Shown one piece after another: positions 26,464 to 35,006 of a stretch of DNA of 64,000 bases (position 1 is the first letter of the stretch; each line of letters starts with the position of its first letter). This DNA comes from Methylobacterium sp. J-077 (GTDB lineage Bacteria; Pseudomonadota; Alphaproteobacteria; Rhizobiales; Beijerinckiaceae). The notes under the pieces are model-generated. The model saw only the letters and a program-made list of their open reading frames with translations. It did no database searches and had not been told where the DNA came from. The stretch lies in contig NZ_JAKSYJ010000119.1 in NCBI RefSeq assembly GCF_022829365.1, positions 62,001-126,000 of the forward strand, given 5' to 3'. The position numbers and the translations under genes were made by a program.

Positions 26464-27909
26464 TCAGTGCAGGGGCGGCGGCCGGCGGCGGACCCAGTTG
26501 CTCGCGGCGTCGTAGGCGGCGCCGAGCTGAAGACAGGCGAGTTCGCCGTGGTTGCGGGCGACGATCTGGATGCCGGTCGGCAGGCCGGCCTCCCCGAAGC
26601 CCGCCGGGACATCGAGGGCCGGCAGGCCGGACATGGTCACCGGGACCACAATCTGCATCCACCGGTGGTAGGTATCCATCGGGCGGCCGCCGACCTGTTC
26701 GGGCCAGCGCAGGCCCTTGTCGAACGGGAGGACCTGCGCGCTCGGCATGACCAGGTAATCGTAGTTGTCCATGAAGCGGCGCAGGGTCTCGTACCAGCGG
26801 CTGCGATTCTCCAGGGCGGCGGTGAGCCGGTCGACGGTGAGTTCGAGGCCGCGCTCGGCCTCCCAGATTGCCTCGGGCTTCATCTGCGCCCGGTGGGCGG
26901 GCACGTCGTAGAGCGGCCGGAGCACCGGCGCGACCATCAGGGCCCGCAGGGTCAGGAAGTCGCGCCAGAGCTGCTCCATGTCGAACCGGGGCGCGGCCTC
27001 CTCGACCACGCAGCCGATCTCCGCGAAGGTGGCGAGCGCGGCGCGGCCGAGTTCGAGCACGCCGGGATCGAACGGGATCTGGCCGTCGAAATCCCCGAGC
27101 CAGGCGATCCGGGTCCCGCGGAAATCCCGGGCCAGGGGGGCGGCGAAGGCCGACGGGTCCTGGCGGATCGTGTTCGGGCAGCGCGGATCGTAGCCCGCCT
27201 GGACCGAGAGCATCAGGCCGATATCGGCCGGGCTGCGCCCGACCGCGCCGAGCACCGACAGGCTGGGGCTGAACACGTCCTTGGTCTCGACCGGGATCCG
27301 GCCCCAGCTCGGGCGCAGGCCGTAACAGTTGTTGAAGGCCGGCGGGTTGCGCAGCGAGCCGCCGAAATCGCTGCCATCGGCCACCGGCTGCAGCTTCAGG
27401 GCCACCGCCACCGCCGCACCGCCGCTCGATCCGCCGGCGCTCTTCTCCGGATCGTAGGCGTTGCCGGTGGCGCCGTAGACCGGGTTGAAGCTGTGCGAAC
27501 CCAGCCCGAATTCGGGGATGTTGGTCTTGCCGATGAAGATCGCCCCGGCGGCGCGCAGCCGGGCAACCATGATCGTGTCGGTTTGCGCGATCCGGTCCGC
27601 GAAGATCGGCGATCCTTGCGTGAACGGCAGCCCGCGCACCGCATCGAGATCCTTCACCGCGAGCGGGAAGCCGTGCAGCGGCCCGACCGCTTCGCCACGG
27701 GCGAGCGCGGCGTCCCGCACCTCGGCTTCGTGGAGAAGCGTCGCGTCGTCCTGGAGCGCCACGATGGCGTTGTAACGCGGATTCAGCCGGTGGATCCGCT
27801 CGAGATAGGCGCGCATCACCTCGGCGCAGGAGACGATCCGGCCGCGGATGGCCGCCGCGAGATCCACGGCGCCGAGCGCGGTGATGCCGTCCTGTCGCTC
27901 ATCCTGCAT
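26464..27909 (-). CDS. Amidase (amidase signature family)
   Basis: A 481-residue amidase-signature hydrolase. The Ser-cisSer-Lys triad is visible: Lys in GFPLAVKDLDAVRG, and the serines in KSAGGSSGGAAVAVALK with the oxyanion segment SDFGGSLRNPPAF. GKTNIPEFGLGSHSFNPVYG is conserved family sequence. It could hydrolyse a carboxamide; the family also includes GatA, but no gatB or gatC is adjacent, and the C-terminal part matches stand-alone amidases. It is monocistronic here. The second mazEF is divergent from its start. Confidence 0.9.
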   Translation of the reverse strand: MQDERQDGITALGAVDLAAAIRGRIVSCAEVMRAYLERIHRLNPRYNAIVALQDDATLLHEAEVRDAALARGEAVGPLHGFPLAVKDLDAVRGLPFTQGSPIFADRIAQTDTIMVARLRAAGAIFIGKTNIPEFGLGSHSFNPVYGATGNAYDPEKSAGGSSGGAAVAVALKLQPVADGSDFGGSLRNPPAFNNCYGLRPSWGRIPVETKDVFSPSLSVLGAVGRSPADIGLMLSVQAGYDPRCPNTIRQDPSAFAAPLARDFRGTRIAWLGDFDGQIPFDPGVLELGRAALATFAEIGCVVEEAAPRFDMEQLWRDFLTLRALMVAPVLRPLYDVPAHRAQMKPEAIWEAERGLELTVDRLTAALENRSRWYETLRRFMDNYDYLVMPSAQVLPFDKGLRWPEQVGGRPMDTYHRWMQIVVPVTMSGLPALDVPAGFGEAGLPTGIQIVARNHGELACLQLGAAYDAASNWVRRRPPPLH

Positions 27910-28012
27910 GGTCAGGTCTCCAGATCGGTAGTTGGCTTACATAATGTCTGCGCGTTGGAAAACCGTCAGTTTTCGCGTAGGTTACATGTCACCTCCAGGG
28001 AGCGCGCGAGTC

Positions 28013-28237
28013 GTGCCGATTCTCTCAAACTCCGCATCCACACGCATCAAGGTGCGCAATTATCGTGCGCGACTCCGCGCTGAGGGGCTGAGACCCATCC
28101 AGATCTGGGTTCCTGACGTCAGGACACTGGCTTTCAAGGCCGAGGCGCACCGCCAATCGCTCGCGATTGCCGATAATGCCGGAGACGGTGAAGATCAGAC
28201 TTTCATCGATGCCGTCTCCGCCTTGAATGACGAATGA
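28013..28237 (+). CDS. MazE-family antitoxin (second module)
   Basis: A 74-residue protein beginning with GTG at 28013; AGGGAG lies 10 bases upstream. The core (YRARLRAEGLRPIQIWVPD, then FKAEAHRQSLAIA) is the MazE-family type paired with RGEIW-type MazF toxins. The acidic C-terminus (GEDQTFIDAVSALNDE) would bind the toxin. An upstream ATG at 27986 would add unconserved residues. It overlaps the toxin gene by four bases (ATGA). Confidence 0.87.
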   Translation: MPILSNSASTRIKVRNYRARLRAEGLRPIQIWVPDVRTLAFKAEAHRQSLAIADNAGDGEDQTFIDAVSALNDE

Positions 28238-28587
28238 GACGCGGGGAAATCTGGACCGTTTCGGGTGGAAGAACCTACGCTGGGAAACCGCGCCCGACCG
28301 TCATCATCCAGGACGATAGCTTCGATGCGACGGATTCCATCACGATCTGTGCTTTCACGTCGAACACGCAGGACGCGCCGCTTTTTCGGATTCCGATCCA
28401 GCCGTCCGAGCGAAACGGATTGCGCACGCCATCGTGCCTTATGGTCGACAAGATCACGACAGTTCCGAAGACCAAGATGGGCGGCCTTATCGGACGGCTC
28501 GACGACGAGGACATGTTGCAGATGAACCGAGCGATCCTCGTCTTTCTCGGCTTGGCAGCGCCTCTGAAACAAAACCGGCGGCCCTGA
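28234..28587 (+). CDS. MazF-type endoribonuclease toxin (second module)
   Basis: A 117-residue PemK/MazF toxin. It starts MRRGEIWTVSGG, the canonical RGEIW beta-strand, followed by KPRPTVIIQDD and the LMVDKITTV segment. It is coupled to its antitoxin by ATGA. It differs from the 22964-23329 MazF in sequence and pairs with a different antitoxin type, so the two modules are not recent duplicates. It is convergent with pyrC. Confidence 0.9.
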   Translation: MRRGEIWTVSGGRTYAGKPRPTVIIQDDSFDATDSITICAFTSNTQDAPLFRIPIQPSERNGLRTPSCLMVDKITTVPKTKMGGLIGRLDDEDMLQMNRAILVFLGLAAPLKQNRRP

Positions 28588-28616
28588 GTGCGGTCAACGC
28601 AGCCCGTTTTCCCTGC

Positions 28617-29699
28617 CTACGGAGTCACCGCCCACGGCAGCGTCTCATCCCCCCGGAACACCACCACGGCCGTGTCCTCCACGGCCACCGCCTCGGCGAC
28701 GCGGCTGTCCCGGCGCTCCAACGTCACGGTCGCAGCATTCGGCTCCAGGCCATGGAACCGCGCGCCGTTGAGCGACGCGAAGGCCTCGAACCGGTCGAGC
28801 GCGCCCTCCTCGTCGAAGACCTGCACGTAGGTCTGCAGCGCGGTCGGGCCGCAGAACACGCCGGCGCAGCCGCAGGAGGCCTCCTTGGCGCCGCGGACAT
28901 GCGGGGCGGTGTCGGTGCCGAGGAAGAAGCAGGCCTCGCCCGAGGTCGCGGCCGCACGCAGGGCCAGGCGGTGACGCTCGCGCTTGGCCACCGGCAGGCA
29001 GTAGAGGTGCGGGCGCAGGCCGCCCTGGAAGATGTGGGTGCGGTTGATGACGAGGTGGTGGGGCGTGATCGTCGCCGCCACGCGGGTTCGGTTCTCCCGC
29101 ACCACGTCGAGGATCTCGGCCGTGGTGGCGTGCTCGACGGTGACCTTGAGGCCCTGGTGCCGGGCGAGCAGCGGGATCAGGCTGCCCTCCATGAAGGCGG
29201 CCTCGCGGTCGAAGATGTCGATCGCCGGGTCGGTCGCCTCGCCGTGGATCAGCAGCGGCATGCCGATCCGCTCCATCCGCTCCAGAACGGGCGCGATCCC
29301 GATCAGGTCGGTGACGCCGGCGTGGGAGTTCGTCGTCGCACCGGCCGGGTAGAGCTTGGCTGCGATCCAGACGTTTTCCGCAAACCCGCGCTCGATCTCG
29401 TCCGGATCGGTATCGTCCCGCAGGTAGCAGGTCATCAGCGGCGTGAAGTCGACGCCCTCCGGCAGCGCGGCCAGGATCCGCTCGCGATAGGCGCGGGCGG
29501 CCGCCACCGTGGTCACCGGCGGCACCAGGTTCGGCATGATGATGCCCCGGGCGAACTGCGCCGCCGTGTAGGGCAGCACCGCCTTCAGCATCGCGCCGTC
29601 GCGCAGGTGGATGTGCCAGTCGTCCGGCCGGCGGATCGTGATCCGGTCGACCGGCTTCGACGCCTGGCGCTCGGTGGGGAACAGGTCGGCAACGCCCAT
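28617..29699 (-). CDS. pyrC: Dihydroorotase
   Basis: A 360-residue class II dihydroorotase that catalyses reversible cyclisation of carbamoyl-aspartate in pyrimidine synthesis. Metal ligands are in WHIHLRDG, the carbamylated lysine in AAKLYPAGATTNS, and the histidines in LIHGEAT and VEHATT; the catalytic Asp is in FLGTDTAPH. GAGGAG lies 10 bases before the ATG at 29699. It follows pyrE by 13 bases, forming a pyrE-pyrC operon. Confidence 0.95.
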   Translation of the reverse strand: MGVADLFPTERQASKPVDRITIRRPDDWHIHLRDGAMLKAVLPYTAAQFARGIIMPNLVPPVTTVAAARAYRERILAALPEGVDFTPLMTCYLRDDTDPDEIERGFAENVWIAAKLYPAGATTNSHAGVTDLIGIAPVLERMERIGMPLLIHGEATDPAIDIFDREAAFMEGSLIPLLARHQGLKVTVEHATTAEILDVVRENRTRVAATITPHHLVINRTHIFQGGLRPHLYCLPVAKRERHRLALRAAATSGEACFFLGTDTAPHVRGAKEASCGCAGVFCGPTALQTYVQVFDEEGALDRFEAFASLNGARFHGLEPNAATVTLERRDSRVAEAVAVEDTAVVVFRGDETLPWAVTP

Positions 29700-29712
29700 C
29701 GCGGAATACTCC

Positions 29713-30414
29713 TCAGCCCTGACCGAAGGACGAGATGCCGCCATGGGCCGCGGACCACGCGGCCGGCGCGTCGAGGAAGCTTTCGACTTCGGCCAGCGTC
29801 TTCGGGTCGAAGGTGCCCATCTCCTTGGCCACCGCCAGCACGTCCCGCCACGTGGTGAGGGCGTGGAGCTTGATGCCGATCTCCTGCATCAGCGCCGCGC
29901 TGTCCGGGAAGATGTCGTAGTAGAACAGCACGAAGCAGTGATCGACCTGGGCGCCGGCGTCGCGCAGCGCCTTGACGAAATTGACCTTGCTGCGCCCGTC
30001 CGTGGCCAGATCCTCGACCAGCAGCGTCCGGGCGCCCTCGACGATCTCGCCCTCGATCTGGGCGTTGCGGCCGAAGCCCTTGGGCTTCTTGCGGATGTAC
30101 TGCATCGGCAGCATCAGCCGGTCGGCGATCCAGGCGGCGAACGGGATGCCGGCGGTCTCGCCGCCCGCGATGTGGGTCAGCTGCTCGTAGCCGATCTCGC
30201 GCACGATCGTGGCGGTGGCGAAATCCATCAGCGTCGCGCGCAGGCGTGGATACGAGATGATCTTGCGGCTGTCGGTGTAGACCGGGCTGGCCCAGCCGGA
30301 GGTGAACTTGAACGGCTCGTCCTTGTAGAAGAGGACGGCCCCGATCTCGAGGAACATCTTGGCCGCCTCGCGGGCGATGACGGCCCGGTCGAGGGGCAGG
30401 AAGGGGCTGGTCAT
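29713..30414 (-). CDS. pyrE: Orotate phosphoribosyltransferase
   Basis: A 233-residue type I phosphoribosyltransferase that converts orotate and PRPP to [23 protein letters not shown] is the N-terminal orotate-binding region, and [17 protein letters not shown] is the PRPP-binding motif. [13 protein letters not shown] precedes it. The start at 30414 ([10 protein letters not shown]) is preferred; 30441 is an alternative with no better ribosome site. It lies directly upstream of pyrC. Confidence 0.93.
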   Translation of the reverse strand: MTSPFLPLDRAVIAREAAKMFLEIGAVLFYKDEPFKFTSGWASPVYTDSRKIISYPRLRATLMDFATATIVREIGYEQLTHIAGGETAGIPFAAWIADRLMLPMQYIRKKPKGFGRNAQIEGEIVEGARTLLVEDLATDGRSKVNFVKALRDAGAQVDHCFVLFYYDIFPDSAALMQEIGIKLHALTTWRDVLAVAKEMGTFDPKTLAEVESFLDAPAAWSAAHGGISSFGQG

Positions 30415-30548
30415 GCGGCGTGCGCGCTCCGCTGGGGGCACTCTCCGCCGGGGAACGGTCCAGAGTGCGCGAGGATAGGGAAGGCCTGACCGGTCTCCTC
30501 CGCCGTGTCTCCGCCAGCGTCAACCCTGAAGCGGTCGCTATCCGCCGC

Positions 30549-31001
30549 TCAGGCCGCGCCGGCCCTGGCCCGAAGCTCCGCCAGATGCCGGATCGCCAGG
30601 GCGTACCCGTGCGTGCCGAAGCCGGCCAGCACCGCGGTCGCGGCCAGCGAGACGTAGGAATGATGGCGAAACGCCTCGCGCCGGTGGACGTTCGAGATGT
30701 GGCACTCGATCACCGGCACCTCGCAGGTGTTGAGCGCGTCGAGGATCGCCACGGAGGTGTGGGTGTAGGCGCCGGCATTGATCACGATGCCGGCGGATTC
30801 GACCCGGAAGGCGTGGATCGCGTCGATCAGCGCATGCTCGGCATTGCTCTGGCGGAAATCCACATTGAGCCCGAAGCCGGCGGCGGTCTCGCGGCACAAA
30901 GCCTCGACATCGGCGAGCGTCTCGCGCCCGTAGATTTCCGGCTGCCGCTTGCCGAGCAGGTTCAGGTTCGGCCCGTTCAGGACCAGGACAGTGTCGATCA
31001 T
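30549..31001 (-). CDS. aroQ: Type II 3-dehydroquinate dehydratase
   Basis: A 150-residue shikimate pathway enzyme that dehydrates 3-dehydroquinate. [16 protein letters not shown] carries the catalytic Tyr, [10 protein letters not shown] the substrate loop, and [17 protein letters not shown] the catalytic His. It is of normal length for the dodecameric type II form. The start at 31001 is the family position. It stands alone; accB and accC, common neighbours, are not here. Confidence 0.96.
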   Translation of the reverse strand: MIDTVLVLNGPNLNLLGKRQPEIYGRETLADVEALCRETAAGFGLNVDFRQSNAEHALIDAIHAFRVESAGIVINAGAYTHTSVAILDALNTCEVPVIECHISNVHRREAFRHHSYVSLAATAVLAGFGTHGYALAIRHLAELRARAGAA

Positions 31002-31177
31002 CGCGTTCCTCGCCGCCCGAGAGGTGCGGCAAGCTGCGGTTCGACACAAGCCCGGCCTGTCACCGGCGCCGAGATGTCCCGCTTCACGCCCCGCCCGCCC
31101 CGCCCGAGCGGTTCAGTTCCGCTGCGCGCGGCGCTATCCCGGGGGCCTGCAAGGTGGAATGTGAGGGAGGATACGCG

Positions 31178-32020
31178 ATGGCAGGATCCCGAAGCGAGGC
31201 GCCCGTGGTGATCGCGGTGGCGATCACCGGCTCGGTGCCGCGCAAAAAAGACAATCCGGCCGTGCCGGTCACCGTGGCCGAGCAGATCGAATCGACGCAG
31301 CAAGCCTTCGAGGCCGGCGCGACGCTCGCCCATATCCACGTGCGCAACGACGACGAATCCCCCTCCTCGGACCCCGAAAAATTCGCCGCCGTGCAGGAGG
31401 GGCTGCGCAAGCACTGTCCCGGGATGATCGTGCAGTTCTCGACCGGCGGGCGCGGACGCGATCCCGCCGCTCGGGGGCTTTCGCTCAAGCACCGGCCCGA
31501 CATGGCCTCGCTCTCCACCGGCTCGGTGAACTTCCCGACCATCGTGTACGAGAACGGTGCCGGCCTCGTGACCGACCTCGCGGGCCAGATGAAGCAGTAT
31601 GGCGTGCGGCCCGAGATCGAGATCTTCGACCTGTCGCACCTGCACGGGGCGAAGCGGCTGATCGAGGCGGGCCTGATCGACGCGCGCCCGCACGTGCAGT
31701 TCGTGATGGGCGTCCAGAATGCGATGCCGGCCGAGGAGCACCTGCTCGACATTCTGCTCGCCGAGACGCTGCGGATCCTGCCCGAGGCGACCTGGACCGC
31801 CGCCGGGATCGGCCGCAACCAGGCCATCGTGATGGACTGGGCGCTCGCCCGCGGCGCCGACGCGGTCCGCACCGGCCTGGAGGACAACATCCGGGTGACG
31901 AAGGACCGGCTGGCGGCGAGCAACGCCGAGCTGGTCGGCCTCGCCGCCGACGCGGTCCGCCGCCACGGCCGCCGCGTCGCCAGCCCGGCCGAAGCGCGGG
32001 CCGCACTGGGACTGGCCTGA
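31178..32020 (+). CDS. 3-keto-5-aminohexanoate cleavage family protein (BKACE)
   Basis: A 280-residue zinc-dependent beta-keto acid cleavage enzyme. The family condenses a beta-keto acid with acetyl-CoA and exchanges acyl groups. Zn-ligand histidines are in AHIHVRND, and the C-terminal glutamate ligand is in VRTGLEDNI. GRNQ and HVQFVMGVQNAMP are typical. GGGAGG precedes the ATG at 31178. The substrate class of BKACE enzymes varies widely (carnitine, 3-keto-5-aminohexanoate and others), and no neighbour suggests which applies. Confidence 0.9.
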   Translation: MAGSRSEAPVVIAVAITGSVPRKKDNPAVPVTVAEQIESTQQAFEAGATLAHIHVRNDDESPSSDPEKFAAVQEGLRKHCPGMIVQFSTGGRGRDPAARGLSLKHRPDMASLSTGSVNFPTIVYENGAGLVTDLAGQMKQYGVRPEIEIFDLSHLHGAKRLIEAGLIDARPHVQFVMGVQNAMPAEEHLLDILLAETLRILPEATWTAAGIGRNQAIVMDWALARGADAVRTGLEDNIRVTKDRLAASNAELVGLAADAVRRHGRRVASPAEARAALGLA

Positions 32021-32065
32021 GACCGTCTTCTCACGGGCCAGGCGGCGTGCTAACGCTCCGGCCGC

Positions 32066-32139
32066 GCGGGTGTAGCTCAATGGTAGAGCAGCAGCCTTCC
32101 AAGCTGAATACCCGGGTTCGATTCCCGGTACCCGCTCCA
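32066..32139 (+). tRNA. tRNA-Gly(TCC)
   Basis: A 74-base cloverleaf with 3' CCA encoded. The acceptor stem GCGGGTG pairs with TACCCGC. The D arm is GCTC/GAGC, the anticodon loop is CTTCCAA (anticodon TCC), and the T arm is GGGTTCGATTCCC. It lies between the BKACE gene and the thiamine-binding protein gene. Confidence 0.95.
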
Positions 32140-32261
32140 CGCCTGCGCCAGAGCAGCTCGGTCAAGCGCCGCATCGCCCGCCCGGTCAGGCGTCCTCCAT
32201 CCAGTTCGAGTCCCGCGCCCTGCCGGATCCGGCGCGCCCGGGCTCCTTGGGAAGCATCGCC

Positions 32262-32549
32262 ATGAAGGTATCCGCCGATCTGTGCATCGTCCCGATGGGC
32301 GTCGGCCCGTCGGTCTCGCCCTACGTGCGCGAGATCAAGGCGATCATCGAGGCGAGCGGCCTGACCGCGACGATGCATCCCAACGGCACCAACATCGACG
32401 CCGAACTGTCGGAGGTCTGCGCCCTGGCCGAACGCTGCGAGGCCCGGCTCGCCGAGCTCGGCGTCGAGCGGACCTTCTTCACGCTGATCTTCTCGACCCG
32501 CCGGGACAAGCAGCAGTCCATGGCCGACAAGCTCGCCGCCGTCTCCTGA
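32262..32549 (+). CDS. MTH1187 family thiamine-binding protein
   Basis: A 95-residue small protein of the YqgV/MTH1187 (DUF77) fold. MKVSADLCIVPMGVGPSVSP begins the first strand, MHPNGTNIDAELSEV is the characteristic middle segment, and DKQQSMADKLAAV ends it. The family is described as binding thiamine-like ligands. The start at 32262 is the family position; 32247 is a weaker alternative. It follows tRNA-Gly and precedes the FdhF-like gene by about 100 bases. Confidence 0.9.
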   Translation: MKVSADLCIVPMGVGPSVSPYVREIKAIIEASGLTATMHPNGTNIDAELSEVCALAERCEARLAELGVERTFFTLIFSTRRDKQQSMADKLAAVS

Positions 32550-32650
32550 GGGCCGCCCCTCGGGGCGCCGCGGTGACGCGCCCGTGATCCGACCCGCATC
32601 CTCGTGCGTTCCCCGTGGTCCGGTCATGTTTGTGCCGGGAGGAGGACGGC

Positions 32651-34960
32651 ATGACCGAGCAGAACACCGGCGACGTGCGGATCGAACCCTATGACAGCCC
32701 GGCGGGCGGCTGGGGCTCGGCCCGCTCGCTGGTCGAGATCCTGACTCGCGAGGGCGTCCCGGTCACCGGCTCGGCGATGCTGCTGAAGCAGAACAAGCCG
32801 GACGGGTTCATGTGCGTCTCGTGCGCCTGGGCGAAGCCGGCCAAGCCGCTCGCCTTCGAGTATTGCGAGAACGGCGCCAAGGCCACCGCCTGGGAACAGA
32901 CCCGCCGGCGGGCGACCCCGGACTTCTTCGCCGCCCACACCGTCACCGAGCTGCTCGGCTGGAGCGACTACGCGCTTGAGGAGCAGGGCCGCCTCACCCA
33001 TCCCATGCGCTACGATCCCGAGACCGACCGGTACCGGCCTGTCTGCTGGGCCGAGGCGTTCGCCGAGATCGGGCGGGAGCTGAAGGCCCTGCGCGAAGCT
33101 GACCCGAAATCGACGGTGTTCTACGCCTCCGGCCGGGCCTCGCTGGAGACGAGCTACATGTGGGCGCTTCTCGCGCGCCTCTACGGCAACAACAACCTGC
33201 CGGATTCCTCGAACATGTGCCACGAGCCGACCTCGGTGGCGCTGCCGCAATCGATCGGCGCGCCGGTCGGCACGGTGCTGCTGGAGGATTTCGAGACCAC
33301 CGACCTGATCTTCTTCTTCGGCCAAAATGTCGGCTCGAACGCACCGCGGATGCTCCATCCGCTCCAGGAGGCGCGGCGCCGGGGCGCGCAGATCATCACC
33401 TTCAACCCGCTGCGCGAGCGCGGGCTCGAACGCTTCACCAACCCGCAATCGCCGGTGGAGATGCTGACGCGCTCGGCGACCAAGATCTCGACGCAGTACC
33501 ACCAGGTGAAGGCCGGCGGCGACCTCGCGGCGCTCACCGGCCTGTGCAAGATCCTGCTCGCCATGGACCGGGAGGCCAAGGCTTCCGGCCGCCCCGCCAT
33601 CCTCGACCACGCCTTCATCGCCGAACACACTCACGGCTTCGAGGATTTCGTGGCGTTCTGCGATCGCGCGGATTGGGCGGCGATCGAGCGGCGCTCCGGC
33701 CTCACCCGCCCGGCCCTCGAAGCGGCCGCCGCGACCTACGCCCGCGCCAAGGCGGTGATCGGCATCTACGGGATGGGCCTGACCCAGCACCGCAAGGGCA
33801 CCGAGACCGTGCGGATGCTGGTGAACCTCCTGCTGCTGCGCGGCAATATCGGCAAGCCCGGCGCCGGGATCTGCCCGGTGCGCGGCCATTCGAACGTCCA
33901 GGGCCAGCGCACGGTCGGCATCACCGAGAAGCCGGAACTGGCGCCCCTCGACAAGCTCAAGGAACTCTACGGCTTCGAGCCGCCGCGGGAGAAGGGCCTG
34001 AACACGGTCGAGACCTGCGAGGGCATCCTGGACGGGAGCGTCCGCGCGTTCGTCAGCCTCGGCGGTAATTTCCTGCGCGCGATCCCCGATACCGGACGGA
34101 TGGAGCCGGCCTGGCGCGGCCAGCGTCTGACCGTGCAGATCTCGACCAAGCTCAACCGCTCCCATCTGGTCAACGGGACTGTCGCCTACATCCTGCCGTG
34201 TCTCGGCCGGATCGAGATCGATCAGCAGGCTAGCGGCCCGCAGGCGGTCTCGATGGAGGATTCCACCGCGCGGTTCCACGGCTCCCGGGGCGTGACCGAT
34301 CCGGTCGGCCCCGAGGTGCGCTCCGAGCCCTGGATCGTGGCCGAGATCGCCAAGGCGGCGCTTCCGCACAACCCGCGGGTCGACTGGGATGCCTGGGTCG
34401 CCGATTACGCCCGGGTGCGCGACGCGATCGAGGCGACCTACCCGAAGGTGTTCCACGACCTGAACGGGCAGATGTTCCGGCCCGGCGGGATCACAAAGCC
34501 GCTCGGCGCCCGCGACCGGAAGTGGGAGACCGACACCGGCAAGGCGAACTTTTCCGTGCCCGAGTGGTTGGAGGCCGATCCCGACCTGCCGGCGCGCGGC
34601 CCGGAGGTGCTCGACCTGATCACCCTGCGGTCGAACGACCAGTTCAACACCACGGTCTACGGCTACGACGACCGCTTCCGCGGGGTGAAGGGCACGCGCG
34701 AGATCCTGTTCATGAACCGGGCGGACATCACCCGGCTGGGGCTCAAGGATGGCGGCTCGGTCGATGTCGAGGCGGTGGCCGGCGATCAGGTCGCGCGGCG
34801 GGTCGGCGGCCTGCGGGTGATCGCCTACGACATCCCGCAGGGGAATTGTGGCGGCTACTACCCGGAGCTGAACGTCCTGCTGCCGCTCTGGCATCACGAC
34901 GAGCAGTCGAAGACGCCGGCCGCCAAGGCCATCTCCGTGCGGGTAACGGCCTCGACCTGA
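32651..34960 (+). CDS. FdhF/YdeP family molybdopterin oxidoreductase
   Basis: A 769-residue bis-MGD oxidoreductase of the FdhF/YdeP group. N-terminal cysteines are in GFMCVSCAW and FEYCENGAKATAWE. The molybdenum-site region reads SSNMCHEPTSVALPQSIG, with Cys where formate dehydrogenase H has selenocysteine. GQNVGSNAPRMLHPLQEAR and KPGAGICPVRGHSNVQGQRT are MGD-binding segments, and the C-terminal MoCo domain ends near HHDEQSKTPAAKAI. GGGAGG precedes the ATG. No beta or gamma subunit gene is adjacent. Methylobacterium has a formate dehydrogenase (FDH4) that I recall as YdeP-like; this may be it, but I cannot confirm that. The electron acceptor is unknown. Confidence 0.87.
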   Translation: MTEQNTGDVRIEPYDSPAGGWGSARSLVEILTREGVPVTGSAMLLKQNKPDGFMCVSCAWAKPAKPLAFEYCENGAKATAWEQTRRRATPDFFAAHTVTELLGWSDYALEEQGRLTHPMRYDPETDRYRPVCWAEAFAEIGRELKALREADPKSTVFYASGRASLETSYMWALLARLYGNNNLPDSSNMCHEPTSVALPQSIGAPVGTVLLEDFETTDLIFFFGQNVGSNAPRMLHPLQEARRRGAQIITFNPLRERGLERFTNPQSPVEMLTRSATKISTQYHQVKAGGDLAALTGLCKILLAMDREAKASGRPAILDHAFIAEHTHGFEDFVAFCDRADWAAIERRSGLTRPALEAAAATYARAKAVIGIYGMGLTQHRKGTETVRMLVNLLLLRGNIGKPGAGICPVRGHSNVQGQRTVGITEKPELAPLDKLKELYGFEPPREKGLNTVETCEGILDGSVRAFVSLGGNFLRAIPDTGRMEPAWRGQRLTVQISTKLNRSHLVNGTVAYILPCLGRIEIDQQASGPQAVSMEDSTARFHGSRGVTDPVGPEVRSEPWIVAEIAKAALPHNPRVDWDAWVADYARVRDAIEATYPKVFHDLNGQMFRPGGITKPLGARDRKWETDTGKANFSVPEWLEADPDLPARGPEVLDLITLRSNDQFNTTVYGYDDRFRGVKGTREILFMNRADITRLGLKDGGSVDVEAVAGDQVARRVGGLRVIAYDIPQGNCGGYYPELNVLLPLWHHDEQSKTPAAKAISVRVTAST

Positions 34961-35006
34961 GCAGAGGGATCTGGCGCGCCGCCGTTCTCTCCGGCAAAGA
35001 GCCAGG

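Noticed and set aside
33220-33240. Possible selenocysteine site in the FdhF-like gene
   Set aside because: The metal-ligand position is an ordinary Cys codon in SSNMCHEP, and no in-frame TGA is present.
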